NCBI GenBank assembly: GCA_934130545.1
Contig: CAKOYD010000002.1
Span: forward strand, 186,001-250,000
Reading direction: 5' to 3'
Length of the DNA: 64,000 bases
Source of the DNA: an uncultured Bacilli bacterium
GTDB taxonomy: Bacteria; Bacillota_I; Bacilli_A; RF39; UBA660
Positions within the stretch are counted from its first letter, which is position 1; every line of letters starts with the position of its first letter. Below, piece after piece: positions 26,598-34,525 of the stretch. Both the position numbers and the translations under genes were made by a program. The notes beneath the pieces are model-generated. The model searched no databases. It saw nothing but the letters and a program-made list of their open reading frames with translations, and was not told the DNA's origin.

Positions 26598-26635
26598 AAC
26601 TCAAGAAACTAAAATCTCTTGAGTTTATTTTTATT
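26597..26635 (+). terminator. Terminator after the small exporter
   Basis: AAACTCAAGA and TCTTGAGTTT form a 10-pair stem followed by ATTTTTATTT on the plus strand. It begins at the stop codon. It may also serve the convergent surface gene ending at 26631. Confidence 0.88.
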
Positions 26636-28403
26636 TAACTATATATGGTTCTGTAGCAGTACCTAATCCTCCCCCTGTCACCGTTATCCCTTGTTTAAGT
26701 GAAACTACAGGGCGCCCACCGAGCGAACCCGTAACGCTGTTTTCGGCGACAATCCCAGAGGAACGCAAATCGATCTCGCCAGCACCCCAGTCGTAGAAGA
26801 GAGACGGAGAAAAGGACCAATTATAAAAACCATTATACAAGTAATATGATGTATTTGTTTGCCATACCACTCCACCTGCAAAAGCCATTTCTTCCGCTGT
26901 AATCATTCCTACTGGATATGTTAACTCGCCATTACCATTATCCGTACTAACTGTAAACTTATCTATTTGTCTTGGACATACTAAACTTAACTTTCTATTT
27001 AATAGCCTTTGAACACTGCCAAAATATAACCACTTATTATAGTTACTGTAATCTTTATTCCAACCACTAGTACTTAAATTATAATATGTTCTATCATTAC
27101 AAAATCCAGTATCTTCTAATTGTAATGTATAACTAGTCATATTAGTTTTATACCAAGTATCTATCTTTACTTTAGCATTTGATTCTTTAACATTAATGTC
27201 ACCTTCAAACATTTCATTTAGTAAATCAACTGGTTTCTTACCATTCGTTAGAGTGAAATAGTAAGTATATTTGTCTTCACTATAAATAATGTGTATATAG
27301 TATACACTTTGACAACTAGTACCTGAACTAAAGCAAGTATAATGATATTTGTCAGTATAGTTACTATATTCAGTACCCCAGCTACTTGGATCAGTTAATG
27401 TTTTAGTATCTTTTAGTGTATATTTCCCTGTACTTGCATCGTACGTAGCATCATTTCCAAACACTATTGAACCTGTTAATGTTGTTATATCTTTGCTTGA
27501 TGCAGTATATACCGTATTATACATGTATCCAACATATGCCGGAGAATTATAATTTGTATTAAATTGAATATTACCTATCGTAGTAGCACTACCTGTATTA
27601 TTACATTGTCCATTAGAAGGTACACCATTATATATTAACTTAACCCCACCTGTTTCTGTTGTTCTTATTATTTTCCAGCAGAAGTTGGCAAATAATACAT
27701 TATTATCTACTGCTCCACGATAGTAATATACTGGTATATTACCTTCGGTATTAGTTGTCATATAGATGCCATTAGTACTACTAGCATCAGATGTTTTACT
27801 AAAATCAATAGTTGTAGTAGTATCGGCATTATTTTTTATATAATCATATAATGGCTCTCCACCAATTAATACAGTACCATCACTATCTTCTACATCTTTA
27901 ACTGCTATACCACTAGAAGTTAAATTAGCATTAAACTTCTTACCTAATATATCAGAAGAAGATACAGTATCAGGTATCCATAATTTAATAGTAAATGTTC
28001 TAGAAGAACCTGGATTTAATATAACATCTCTAATTATTATATTACTATCACTAGACAATATAGCAGGGTTTTCCCCATCCATAGATACTTTAATGAAACT
28101 ACTATCTAAAGTACTATTACTCATAGGTTCTAATATAACATTAAACTTATATGCTAAAGTACCTACATTGGTAATAGTAATAGTAGTTTCATTAGAATTC
28201 ATACCATCAGTATCACTCATAGGATAAACATTATTTAAGTTTATACTTACATTACTATAACTTAATTTTAATGTACCAGTACTATAATTTTGTACAATAG
28301 AACTTACTTCACTAGTAAATAATGCATAAGTTTCTTTACCAATAGATACAAATAACATTAAAACAATTAATATTAACAATAATTTTTTATTTCTACTATT
28401 CAT
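26631..28403 (-). CDS. TasA/camelysin-like surface protein with C-type-lectin-like C-terminus
   Basis: This 590-residue secreted protein starts with a basic end and hydrophobic helix (KKLLLILIVLMLFVSIG) followed by ETYALFTSEVSSIVQNYSTG, typical of TasA/camelysin-like matrix proteins. Residues 30-175 form that beta-rich domain (ITNVGTLAYKFNV). A middle region (about 180-480) has several cysteines. The end (about 490-590) has YPVGMITAEEMAFAGG and a C-type-lectin/DUF6273-like finish, GGRPVVSLK, then Gly/Thr-rich sequence to EPYIVK. No sortase motif is seen. The last part is far more GC-rich than the rest. A related leader also precedes the 44819-48409 gene. Adhesion or matrix function is inferred. 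Confidence 0.75.
   Translation of the reverse strand: MNSRNKKLLLILIVLMLFVSIGKETYALFTSEVSSIVQNYSTGTLKLSYSNVSINLNNVYPMSDTDGMNSNETTITITNVGTLAYKFNVILEPMSNSTLDSSFIKVSMDGENPAILSSDSNIIIRDVILNPGSSRTFTIKLWIPDTVSSSDILGKKFNANLTSSGIAVKDVEDSDGTVLIGGEPLYDYIKNNADTTTTIDFSKTSDASSTNGIYMTTNTEGNIPVYYYRGAVDNNVLFANFCWKIIRTTETGGVKLIYNGVPSNGQCNNTGSATTIGNIQFNTNYNSPAYVGYMYNTVYTASSKDITTLTGSIVFGNDATYDASTGKYTLKDTKTLTDPSSWGTEYSNYTDKYHYTCFSSGTSCQSVYYIHIIYSEDKYTYYFTLTNGKKPVDLLNEMFEGDINVKESNAKVKIDTWYKTNMTSYTLQLEDTGFCNDRTYYNLSTSGWNKDYSNYNKWLYFGSVQRLLNRKLSLVCPRQIDKFTVSTDNGNGELTYPVGMITAEEMAFAGGVVWQTNTSYYLYNGFYNWSFSPSLFYDWGAGEIDLRSSGIVAENSVTGSLGGRPVVSLKQGITVTGGGLGTATEPYIVK
26695..26826 (-). other. GC-rich NNC-codon patch, candidate DGR variable repeat
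   Basis: Bases 26701-26820 are about 57% G+C by hand count; the adjoining 60 upstream are about 32%. The segment encodes residues about 529-566 (WSFSPSLFYDW...GGRPVV). It is full of NNC codons (TCC, CTC, TTC, TAC, GAC, GGC, ATC, GTC, GCC, AAC, AGC, CGC), uncommon elsewhere in the gene. Diversity-generating retroelements diversify AAC template codons to NNC in exactly this part of lectin-fold targets. The conserved GGGCGCCC at the 3' end would be where a mutagenic-homology site sits. No reverse transcriptase or template repeat is in the window. Confidence 0.55.
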
Positions 28404-28439
28404 AAACGTACAATCCTTTCCACAATAAAAATACTATGA

Positions 28440-28492
28440 CAAAAAGAGTCTAATTACTTAAACTCTACTGTCATAGTATTTATTATTTAAAC
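28440..28492 (-). terminator. Terminator/attenuator hairpin before the surface gene
   Basis: On the minus strand AATACTATGAC and GTCATAGTATT form an outer 11-pair stem. Inside it AGAGTTTAAG...TTAGACTCT forms an inner stem followed by TTTTT. It lies between the tiny ORF and the surface gene. The inner hairpin and its T-run recur at 48435-48461. Confidence 0.75.
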
Positions 28493-28503
28493 AAACAACT
28501 GTA

Positions 28504-28563
28504 TTATTTAGCCCCACCCCCAAGTAAACTTGGAGTTAACTTATATATTACCATTTTATTCAT
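28504..28563 (-). CDS. 19-residue leader ORF upstream of the surface gene
   Basis: The ATG at 28563 follows TAGAAAGGAGTTAAAAATT, an excellent ribosome binding site. It encodes MNKMVIYKLTPSLLGGGAK and stops at 28504. The same ribosome-binding sequence, position and GGG ending occur upstream of the glycine-rich surface gene (48556). It is followed by a terminator hairpin and then the surface protein. Within the ORF CCAAGT-TT-ACTTGG can fold, and its counterpart retains pairing through changed bases, so RNA structure may matter as well as the peptide. It could be a leader peptide controlling attenuation, a secreted signal peptide or a toxin-like peptide; I cannot tell which. Confidence 0.55.
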   Translation of the reverse strand: MNKMVIYKLTPSLLGGGAK

Positions 28564-28649
28564 AATTTTTAACTCCTTTCTAGCAAACATTTGTTTACTG
28601 TACTATTTACTTGAGAAGAATTCTTGTTTGCTCTTCTTATTTTAAATTA

Positions 28650-28678
28650 ATTATAAACTAAATTATCTCTATATGCAA
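28650..28678 (-). promoter_or_regulatory. Promoter of the leader ORF and surface gene
   Basis: On the minus strand TTGCAT, a 17-base spacer and TATAAT. The -35 lies just after the XRE regulator stop. AGCAAACA and TGTTTGCT, downstream in the leader, form an 8-pair stem just before the ribosome binding site. Confidence 0.6.
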
Positions 28679-28706
28679 GATATTTTAATAATAAAATTAT
28701 ATTAAA

Positions 28707-28970
28707 TTATTCTTCATCATTAAAAAACTCTTTAATATCTATATCTAGTGCCTCAGCAATTCTACCTAATACTGAAATAGTAAAATGTTTATTTCTCTTA
28801 TCATTTTCTATATCACTAATATATTCTCTTGATAAATCAGTCATATCTGCTAAATCTTGTTGCGTTAAATTATTACTAGCGCGATACTTTTTAATATTCT
28901 TTCTAATAATATTATAATAGTAATTATCATTATTAATATATTTCTTAGGCTTAATAGTTTTATACAACAT
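28707..28970 (-). CDS. XRE-family helix-turn-helix regulator
   Basis: This small protein of about 87 residues has one Cro/C1-type HTH domain (about 24-80): IRKNIKKYRASNNLTQQDLA, DLSREYISDIENDKRN and LGRIAEALDIDIKEFF. The first 20 residues are a Lys/Tyr-rich extension. There is no second sensing domain. It lies directly upstream of, and on the same strand as, the surface-protein leader, so it may control that locus; this is an inference. ATG 28970 was preferred over GTG 28979 because the upstream AGGGAAG spacing fits it better. Confidence 0.88.
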   Translation of the reverse strand: MLYKTIKPKKYINNDNYYYNIIRKNIKKYRASNNLTQQDLADMTDLSREYISDIENDKRNKHFTISVLGRIAEALDIDIKEFFNDEE

Positions 28971-29047
28971 ATACTTCACTTCCCTATAAATATTTTGTTA
29001 TATTATAAGAAAAAAATATATAGTCTAGTAGCCACATCAATATATAA

Positions 29048-29081
29048 TAATAAAAAATAAAAAAGTATATTTCTATACTTT
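29048..29081 (-). terminator. Terminator of efp
   Basis: On the minus strand AAAGTAT, loop AGAAAT, ATACTTT, then TTTATTTTTT, starting about three bases after the efp stop. Confidence 0.82.
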
Positions 29082-29083
29082 AA

Positions 29084-29641
29084 TTATTTTCTAGATACGT
29101 ATTTACCATCTTTAGTAGATACAATTATTTCTTCATCTTGTTCAATAAATAATGGAACTTTTACTAACATACCTGTTTCAATAGTAGCATCTTTAGTAGC
29201 ACCTGTAGTTGTATTTCCTTTAACAGCAGGTTCAGTAGCAATAATCTTATAATCAACTTTTTCAGGAAGTTCTATACCAATTAATTCATTTTCATAGAAT
29301 GAAAGCATTACTTCTAAACCTTCTTTTAGAAATTTAACTTGATCCTCAATTTGACTCTTATTTACTTCAACTTGTTCGTAAGTATCCATATTCATAAAAC
29401 TGTAAACATCTCCTGTAGCATATAAAAATTGCATTTTACTCTTATCTACATGAGCAGCAGGAATTTTAATACCAGCATTAAATGTTTGTTCAAATATTGA
29501 ACCTGTACGTAAATTTTTAAGTTTTGCTTTAACTATAGCAGCGCCTTTACCAGGTTTAACATGTTGGAACTCTAATACTTGATAAATATTTCCTTCATAG
29601 CTAACAGTCATGCCTGTTTTAAAATCATTAACATTTATCAT
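29084..29641 (-). CDS. efp: Elongation factor P
   Basis: This 185-residue protein relieves ribosome stalling at polyproline. It has three beta-barrel domains: KOW-like domain I with EFQHVKPGKGAAIVKAKLKN, whose tip Lys is the usual modification site, OB domain II with QFLYATGDVYSFMNMDTYEQ, and domain III ending VPLFIEQDEEIIVSTKDGKY. Length and motifs are standard. No modifying enzyme (EpmA-like or YmfI-like) is visible in the window. It lies downstream of rpmG. Confidence 0.97.
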   Translation of the reverse strand: MINVNDFKTGMTVSYEGNIYQVLEFQHVKPGKGAAIVKAKLKNLRTGSIFEQTFNAGIKIPAAHVDKSKMQFLYATGDVYSFMNMDTYEQVEVNKSQIEDQVKFLKEGLEVMLSFYENELIGIELPEKVDYKIIATEPAVKGNTTTGATKDATIETGMLVKVPLFIEQDEEIIVSTKDGKYVSRK

Positions 29642-29658
29642 TTTATACCATCCTTATA

Positions 29659-29826
29659 CTATTTTTTCTCTTTATGATTAGTAGTCTTACGACATTTATT
29701 ACAGAATTTATTTAATTCTAAACGTTCTGTAGTATTCTTTTTATTTTTACTAACAGTGTAGTTAGGAGTTTTGCATTCTTCACAAACTAAAGATACTAAT
29801 ACTCTATTTTCATTTTTCTTGGCCAT
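29659..29826 (-). CDS. rpmG: 50S ribosomal protein L33
   Basis: A 55-residue ORF on the minus strand begins MAKKNENRVLVSLVCEECKT and ends CNKCRKTTNHKEKK. This is L33 with both CxxC pairs, hence the zinc-binding form. The ATG at 29826 follows GGAGGGATAGTT. The YTVSKNKKNTTERLELNKFC core is diagnostic. It lies between the PBP gene and efp in the same direction, with a 17-base gap to efp. Confidence 0.95.
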   Translation of the reverse strand: MAKKNENRVLVSLVCEECKTPNYTVSKNKKNTTERLELNKFCNKCRKTTNHKEKK

Positions 29827-29868
29827 AACTATCCCTCCTTACAAAAATATCATTGATATTATATCATA

Positions 29869-32007
29869 CTATTTATAAATTTCAAAGTATTTATTAACAA
29901 TTTTTGCAGATATTCTTTTAGTAACTGGTGAAGTATAAGAAACATCCCCATATGAATTACTAATATCTGGGCTTACTACTACTATACTCATCTTAGGATT
30001 ATCTGCTGGACTATATCCAACAAAAGATGTCGTTATAGTTTCTGTATCTACTACATTATCGCCATCAGTATCAATAAAACTTTGACTAGTTCCTGTCTTA
30101 CCACCTGAATTAGTATAATATCCCATATAACCATTACCAAGTCCATCAACAACTGTTCTGTTAAATCCATATTTAACTCGATCAATATATTTACTATCTA
30201 CATCTACTTTACCTAGTGCTTTAACATCCGTCTTATAAATTAATTCTCCAAATATATCTTCATCATTAGAAGACTGACTATATACTTCTTTAAGTAAATA
30301 AGGTTTTAACCTTGTCCCTCCATTAGCTAAAGTATTTATATATTGAGATAACTGTATAGGTGTATAAGTATCATACTGTCCAATAGCAAAATCTAGTAAA
30401 TGGCCAGGTAATGTCGACTTACCTGTATATCCTAAACTCTCTACCGGTAAATCAATACCTGTCTTCACTCCAAGACCAAATGAAGAATACATATCACGAT
30501 ACTTCTTAAAAGCATCTGTATCTATCTTTAAAGCTTCATTATAATTATATGTGCCATTACCTATCTTTATCGCAATTAAATATTGATAATAGTTAGAAGA
30601 CATTCTTAACGCATCAACATCATCAATTAATCCTAACTTCTTCCATGAGCACTTTTCTGGCGTGTCTTTTATCTTAATACAATCATCTTGTACTGTATCG
30701 CCAATATTAATGGCTCCATATTTATATCCTACTAACATAGAAGCACCTTTAACAATCGAACCTGGTGTTACTGGAAGTGTTACAATACCAGGTGTATAAT
30801 CAACAATATATCTACTGCCATCTTCTCTTTCTCTAATTTGTTTACCACCCATCGCTAATATCTCTCCAGTATTAGGATCCGAAACAACCGCAAACGATCT
30901 ATTATAATATTCTGTATTAACTTCACCCTTCGCACTCATAACTTCACTAGTCAATACTTCTTCTAAATACTTCTGTAAATTAATATCAATAGTTAAAACT
31001 ATATCATTACCACGTTTACCTTCACTAACTAATTCATAAGTATTATCTGAAAGTACTTTATATATTGCTTTTGTTCCTTTTAAATAATTCTCATACTGAT
31101 ACTCTAAATAACTAATACCTACTCTATCTGCTAAAGAATAACCATTATCTAAATAATACTCTGCTAACTCGCTAGGAATACCTTGTGTATCTGAAGAAAC
31201 ACTACCTAAAATACTCTTAAAAGTATCTCCATATAAATATACTCTCTCCCAATCTAACTTAGTATTAAAGCCATGAAGAACATCAATATTCTCAGATATT
31301 ACCGCATACTCTTTCTCAGTAATATCTTTACTCTTAATAACTTTCTCTGCATAACTATATCCTTTATTCATCAAGTAATATATATATGCTGCCTCTTTAT
31401 CTCTATCTTCAAATTTACTAAGTTCTTCCTCACTAATTCTTTCAAATATTAAATCAACAATATCATCATCACTTAATTTTCTCTCTTTATTAAGTTTCCA
31501 CTCTTTATCTGTAATCTTCTTCTTAGCATCTTCTTTATTCTGAACATACCAAAAATTCTTTAATCGATAATCAGTTAAACTAGAATAATCTACCTCGATT
31601 AAATCTGCTACTTTATAAGCTAGTTCTACTTCTTCTTTAGTAGTAATATCATTCTCTTTCTTATAATAAATAGTCTTAACTGCCACATTATCTACTAATA
31701 AATTATAATTACGATCATATATCCTTCCACGAGGTGCTGAAGTACTCTCTACTCTCTTCTCTACGGCTCTTTCTAAACTAACGGTATATTCATCTCTAGA
31801 TAATATCTGTAAACTAAATAAACGTACTCCAATAATACCAAAACATAAAAATATTATCACAATAATAAATATATATCTCTTTAAAATAACATCCTCTAAT
31901 ACTTTAGGACTATCATGTTTAACCTTATTTAAACCTTGTGATTTATCATTAACTTTAACTACCTTTTTCTTACTTATCTTATTTATAGGTCTATTTCTCT
32001 TAAACAT
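29869..32007 (-). CDS. Class B penicillin-binding protein (PBP2/MrdA-like)
   Basis: This 712-residue transpeptidase cross-links peptidoglycan outside the membrane. A basic cytoplasmic tail of about 45 residues precedes one membrane helix (YIFIIVIIFLCFGIIGVRLFSL). The dimerisation domain with RGRIYDRNYNLLVDN follows. The transpeptidase domain has the active-site SxxK in PGSIVKGASM, SxN in MSSNYYQYL, and KTGTSQ. GLGVKTGIDLP and GYSPADNPKMSIVV are typical of elongation-type PBP2. It lies 17 bases after the half ABC transporter. A second class B PBP in the division cluster suggests this one serves elongation or spore cortex. Confidence 0.92.
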   Translation of the reverse strand: MFKRNRPINKISKKKVVKVNDKSQGLNKVKHDSPKVLEDVILKRYIFIIVIIFLCFGIIGVRLFSLQILSRDEYTVSLERAVEKRVESTSAPRGRIYDRNYNLLVDNVAVKTIYYKKENDITTKEEVELAYKVADLIEVDYSSLTDYRLKNFWYVQNKEDAKKKITDKEWKLNKERKLSDDDIVDLIFERISEEELSKFEDRDKEAAYIYYLMNKGYSYAEKVIKSKDITEKEYAVISENIDVLHGFNTKLDWERVYLYGDTFKSILGSVSSDTQGIPSELAEYYLDNGYSLADRVGISYLEYQYENYLKGTKAIYKVLSDNTYELVSEGKRGNDIVLTIDINLQKYLEEVLTSEVMSAKGEVNTEYYNRSFAVVSDPNTGEILAMGGKQIREREDGSRYIVDYTPGIVTLPVTPGSIVKGASMLVGYKYGAINIGDTVQDDCIKIKDTPEKCSWKKLGLIDDVDALRMSSNYYQYLIAIKIGNGTYNYNEALKIDTDAFKKYRDMYSSFGLGVKTGIDLPVESLGYTGKSTLPGHLLDFAIGQYDTYTPIQLSQYINTLANGGTRLKPYLLKEVYSQSSNDEDIFGELIYKTDVKALGKVDVDSKYIDRVKYGFNRTVVDGLGNGYMGYYTNSGGKTGTSQSFIDTDGDNVVDTETITTSFVGYSPADNPKMSIVVVSPDISNSYGDVSYTSPVTKRISAKIVNKYFEIYK

Positions 32008-32024
32008 TACATCACCCTATTTCA

Positions 32025-32918
32025 CTACACTTTAATCTTATTAATTCTATCCAAAGAAACTTTAACAGAATGATAATCCGCACTAATAGTAGCTAACATC
32101 TCAAAATTAGTAAGCATCTTAGCATAATATGAATATATAAGTAATAAACCACCTATCTCCATATTACCTATACTAACCAAATAAATAGCATATATAATTA
32201 TAATATACCTAAATAACTCTACTAATCCTAAAACAAAACATATCATTCCATAAGCAAATACATTATATTTAGCATTATCATATAAATATACATTAGTACT
32301 ATCCATTAATGAATTATCTCTCTTTGTACTTACTCGATTAGTAATTATCTCAAATAATCCATGAATATTAATTGTCTTTCTATCTAAAGATTCTTTTCTT
32401 CTCTTATTATATAACTGTAATTTATCTCCAAACATAAATATAATATATATAATTATAACACTAACTCCTATAGTAGCCCAAAAAATATATATATTTAAAT
32501 TTAAAAAATATATATAAATAACTAAAAACTCTAATATTTGAATAATTCTTGTAACACCATTACATATAAAAGTAGCCACTATATCTATATCATTGTTAAT
32601 TATATTAGTATATTCCCCTAAAGAAATATTCTTATCTTTAACACTCGTAATATTATTCATAAAATTAATAGTAATCTTACTATATAAATCATACCAACTC
32701 TTTTGATTTATATAATACCATAAATAATATAATAACGATAATATTAGAGTAAGTATTACCATAATTACAGCCTTCTTATATAAAGCATCACTAATATAGG
32801 TAATTGACTTACTCCAAAAAATAGGCACAACCAACAAAGTTCCTTGTAAAAAAATTGACGTTATAACTTTAACTACCAATGCATTTTTAGACCTTCCTAA
32901 CACCCCATTAAATTTCAT
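32025..32918 (-). CDS. ABC-exporter membrane domain without ATPase domain
   Basis: This 297-residue protein has five or six membrane helices and the layout of an ABC exporter transmembrane domain: LVVPIFWSKSITYISDAL, SLGEYTNIINNDIDIVATF, a long cytoplasmic helix NKRRKESLDRKTINIHGLFE and a final SVKVSLDRINKIKV. In full-length exporters the nucleotide-binding domain follows that last segment. Here the reading frame stops and the PBP gene begins 17 bases later. No Walker A, signature or Walker B motif is present nearby. It may be a truncated relic or a membrane protein using an ATPase encoded elsewhere. Confidence 0.75.
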   Translation of the reverse strand: MKFNGVLGRSKNALVVKVITSIFLQGTLLVVPIFWSKSITYISDALYKKAVIMVILTLILSLLYYLWYYINQKSWYDLYSKITINFMNNITSVKDKNISLGEYTNIINNDIDIVATFICNGVTRIIQILEFLVIYIYFLNLNIYIFWATIGVSVIIIYIIFMFGDKLQLYNKRRKESLDRKTINIHGLFEIITNRVSTKRDNSLMDSTNVYLYDNAKYNVFAYGMICFVLGLVELFRYIIIIYAIYLVSIGNMEIGGLLLIYSYYAKMLTNFEMLATISADYHSVKVSLDRINKIKV

Positions 32919-32927
32919 ATTATCTCC

Positions 32928-33473
32928 TTATAATACTACTATATCTCCTGTATTCAAATCAAGATTAGATGCATCATCTTTATTAATATGAAACTCTAGT
33001 TTATAACTATCATCCATCTTAATATGTACATCACTAAGTATCATATCTTTATACTTAACCTTGACTATATCACCATTATTATAACCAATATTATCTAGTT
33101 TATTACAATGAATATGTCTATTAGCAATAATACAACAATTACTCTTATCAATACTACCAACAGGTCCTATTATCTTAATTGATTCACTATTATCTAATTC
33201 ACCTGAATTTCTCACTGGTGGTTCTAACTTAAATAACTCCTTATCACTATCTAATAACTCTACTTGCGTATATTTTCTAATCGGTCCAATAATTCTTACA
33301 TAATCTTTTCGATATCCATTAGCCTCCAAAGAAACAGTTTCATTACAAGCAAATTGCCCCGGTTGAACTAAATAATTCTTAACTGTAAGTTCATACCCTT
33401 CTCCAAATAATGTATCTAAATCTTCTCTTGTTAAATGAACATGACGATTAGATACTCCAGCTAATATATCCAT
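32928..33473 (-). CDS. pduL: Phosphate acyltransferase PduL
   Basis: This 181-residue PduL-type phosphotransacylase moves acyl groups between CoA and phosphate. Both halves show the His-rich zinc motif: AGVSNRHVHLT at the start and IIANRHIHCN at about 128-137. Between them lie QFACNETVSLE and VRIIGP...QVELLDSD. No microcompartment genes are nearby and the start lacks an encapsulation tail, so it probably acts as the cell's acetate-forming phosphotransacetylase. ATG 33473 was chosen because AAAGAGGTAAGA precedes it; the frame opens at 33539. It heads pduL-ABC half-pbp2. Confidence 0.93.
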   Translation of the reverse strand: MDILAGVSNRHVHLTREDLDTLFGEGYELTVKNYLVQPGQFACNETVSLEANGYRKDYVRIIGPIRKYTQVELLDSDKELFKLEPPVRNSGELDNSESIKIIGPVGSIDKSNCCIIANRHIHCNKLDNIGYNNGDIVKVKYKDMILSDVHIKMDDSYKLEFHINKDDASNLDLNTGDIVVL

Positions 33474-33544
33474 ATCTCTTACCTCTTTTCTATATTTATT
33501 ATACCAAAAGAATAATTTTTTTAAAATAAAATTAACCACCTTTA

Positions 33545-33552
33545 CATATATA
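33545..33552 (+). promoter_or_regulatory. Candidate sporulation-sigma -10 box before gerQ
   Basis: CATATATA resembles the sigma-E/sigma-K -10 and lies 20 bases upstream of the gerQ ATG, close to its ribosome binding site GAAAGGA. In such AT-rich DNA this is suggestive only. Confidence 0.3.
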
Positions 33553-33572
33553 TTACTGAAAGGACTGATTAA

Positions 33573-33926
33573 ATGAACGGAAATTATTATCCCAATCCAA
33601 CATTTCCCGGTACAGGCTTAAATAATAACACTATCCCTAATCAACAAAGTGTACCTAGTTATGAACAAAATATTGCTAATTTAAGTAGTGAACAATCATA
33701 TATTGAAAATATATTAAGACTAAATAAAGGAAAGAAAGCTAAATTCCATGTCACAGTACCAGGCAGTGAAAAATGGCAAGATCGTGTCTTTGATGGTATT
33801 ATCGAACAAGCTGGAAGAGATCATCTAATTGTTTCTAATCCTTCAACTGGTGAATGGTACTTAATATTAATGATTTACTTAGACTTTGTCACTTTTGAAG
33901 AAACTGTTAATTACCTTAATTTCTAA
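33573..33926 (+). CDS. gerQ: Spore coat protein GerQ
   Basis: This 117-residue protein has the GerQ C-terminal domain: EQSYIENILRLNKGKKAKFH, the FDGIIEQAGRDHLIVSNP segment, and WYLILMIYLDFVTFEE. The first 45 residues are Asn/Pro-rich with Gln pairs, as in Bacillus GerQ, where Gln residues are cross-linked by transglutaminase. GerQ is needed for localisation of the cortex-lytic enzyme CwlJ in the coat. It is transcribed away from pduL. Together with cotJ and yunB it marks the organism as a spore former. Confidence 0.95.
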   Translation: MNGNYYPNPTFPGTGLNNNTIPNQQSVPSYEQNIANLSSEQSYIENILRLNKGKKAKFHVTVPGSEKWQDRVFDGIIEQAGRDHLIVSNPSTGEWYLILMIYLDFVTFEETVNYLNF

Positions 33927-33978
33927 TTATTGAAAAAATATCTAATATTTGTTATAATATACTAGGAAGTGATAACTA

Positions 33979-34509
33979 ATGGATATATTATTAATAATAC
34001 TAGCAATCTTAATTATACTAGGAGGCATTATATACGTAACATATATTTATACAAGTAATAAATATCAAGATATAACCTTACGTATTGAAGAAGTAGAAGA
34101 ATTAATTGATGATACTATTAAGGCTAAGTATAATACTATTAATCAAGTAATATCGCAAATTCATAAAATAGATGAAGATATTAAAGGTAATATCTTTGAT
34201 GAAATAATTAAATTACGTTCAAGAAAAATATCTAACTATGAATTAGATAAAAAAATAAAAGATGCTTACACTGAACTAGAATCTATCAAAGATAATAACA
34301 ATAAATTAAAAGATGATAAAGACATCAAGAAGTCTATTAAAGAATTAAAAGAATATGATAAGAAACTAACTACTCTTCATAAATATCATGATACTAACGT
34401 GGAAATATATAATAATATGTTAGAAAAATTTCCTACTAATATTATAGCCAATATCAATAAATATAAACCAAAAGATTTATATAATAAAGAAGAAACCATT
34501 AACGAATAG
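33979..34509 (+). CDS. Divergent LemA-family membrane protein
   Basis: This 176-residue protein has an N-terminal membrane helix (LLIILAILIILGGIIYVTYIY) and a long Lys/Asp/Glu-rich helical domain. The end VEIYNNMLEKFPTNIIANIN matches the LemA ending (YN...FP.N..A). The canonical LemA middle motifs are weak, so it is a distant member. LemA proteins have no settled function. It lies 52 bases after gerQ and ends in a terminator shared with the convergent glycosyl-phosphate transferase. Confidence 0.65.
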   Translation: MDILLIILAILIILGGIIYVTYIYTSNKYQDITLRIEEVEELIDDTIKAKYNTINQVISQIHKIDEDIKGNIFDEIIKLRSRKISNYELDKKIKDAYTELESIKDNNNKLKDDKDIKKSIKELKEYDKKLTTLHKYHDTNVEIYNNMLEKFPTNIIANINKYKPKDLYNKEETINE

Positions 34510-34525
34510 TTTCTTCTTTTATTTA
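34487..34525. terminator. Bidirectional terminator
   Basis: AAGAAGAAAC and GTTTCTTCTT form a 10-pair stem followed by TTATTT on the plus strand. The last LemA-like codons and the stop of the convergent gene (34519) lie within it. Confidence 0.8.

Noticed and set aside
28440..28563. Known riboswitch or T-box in the surface-gene leader
   Set aside because: No T-box motif or recognised riboswitch core was found; the conserved elements are a short ORF and a terminator hairpin.
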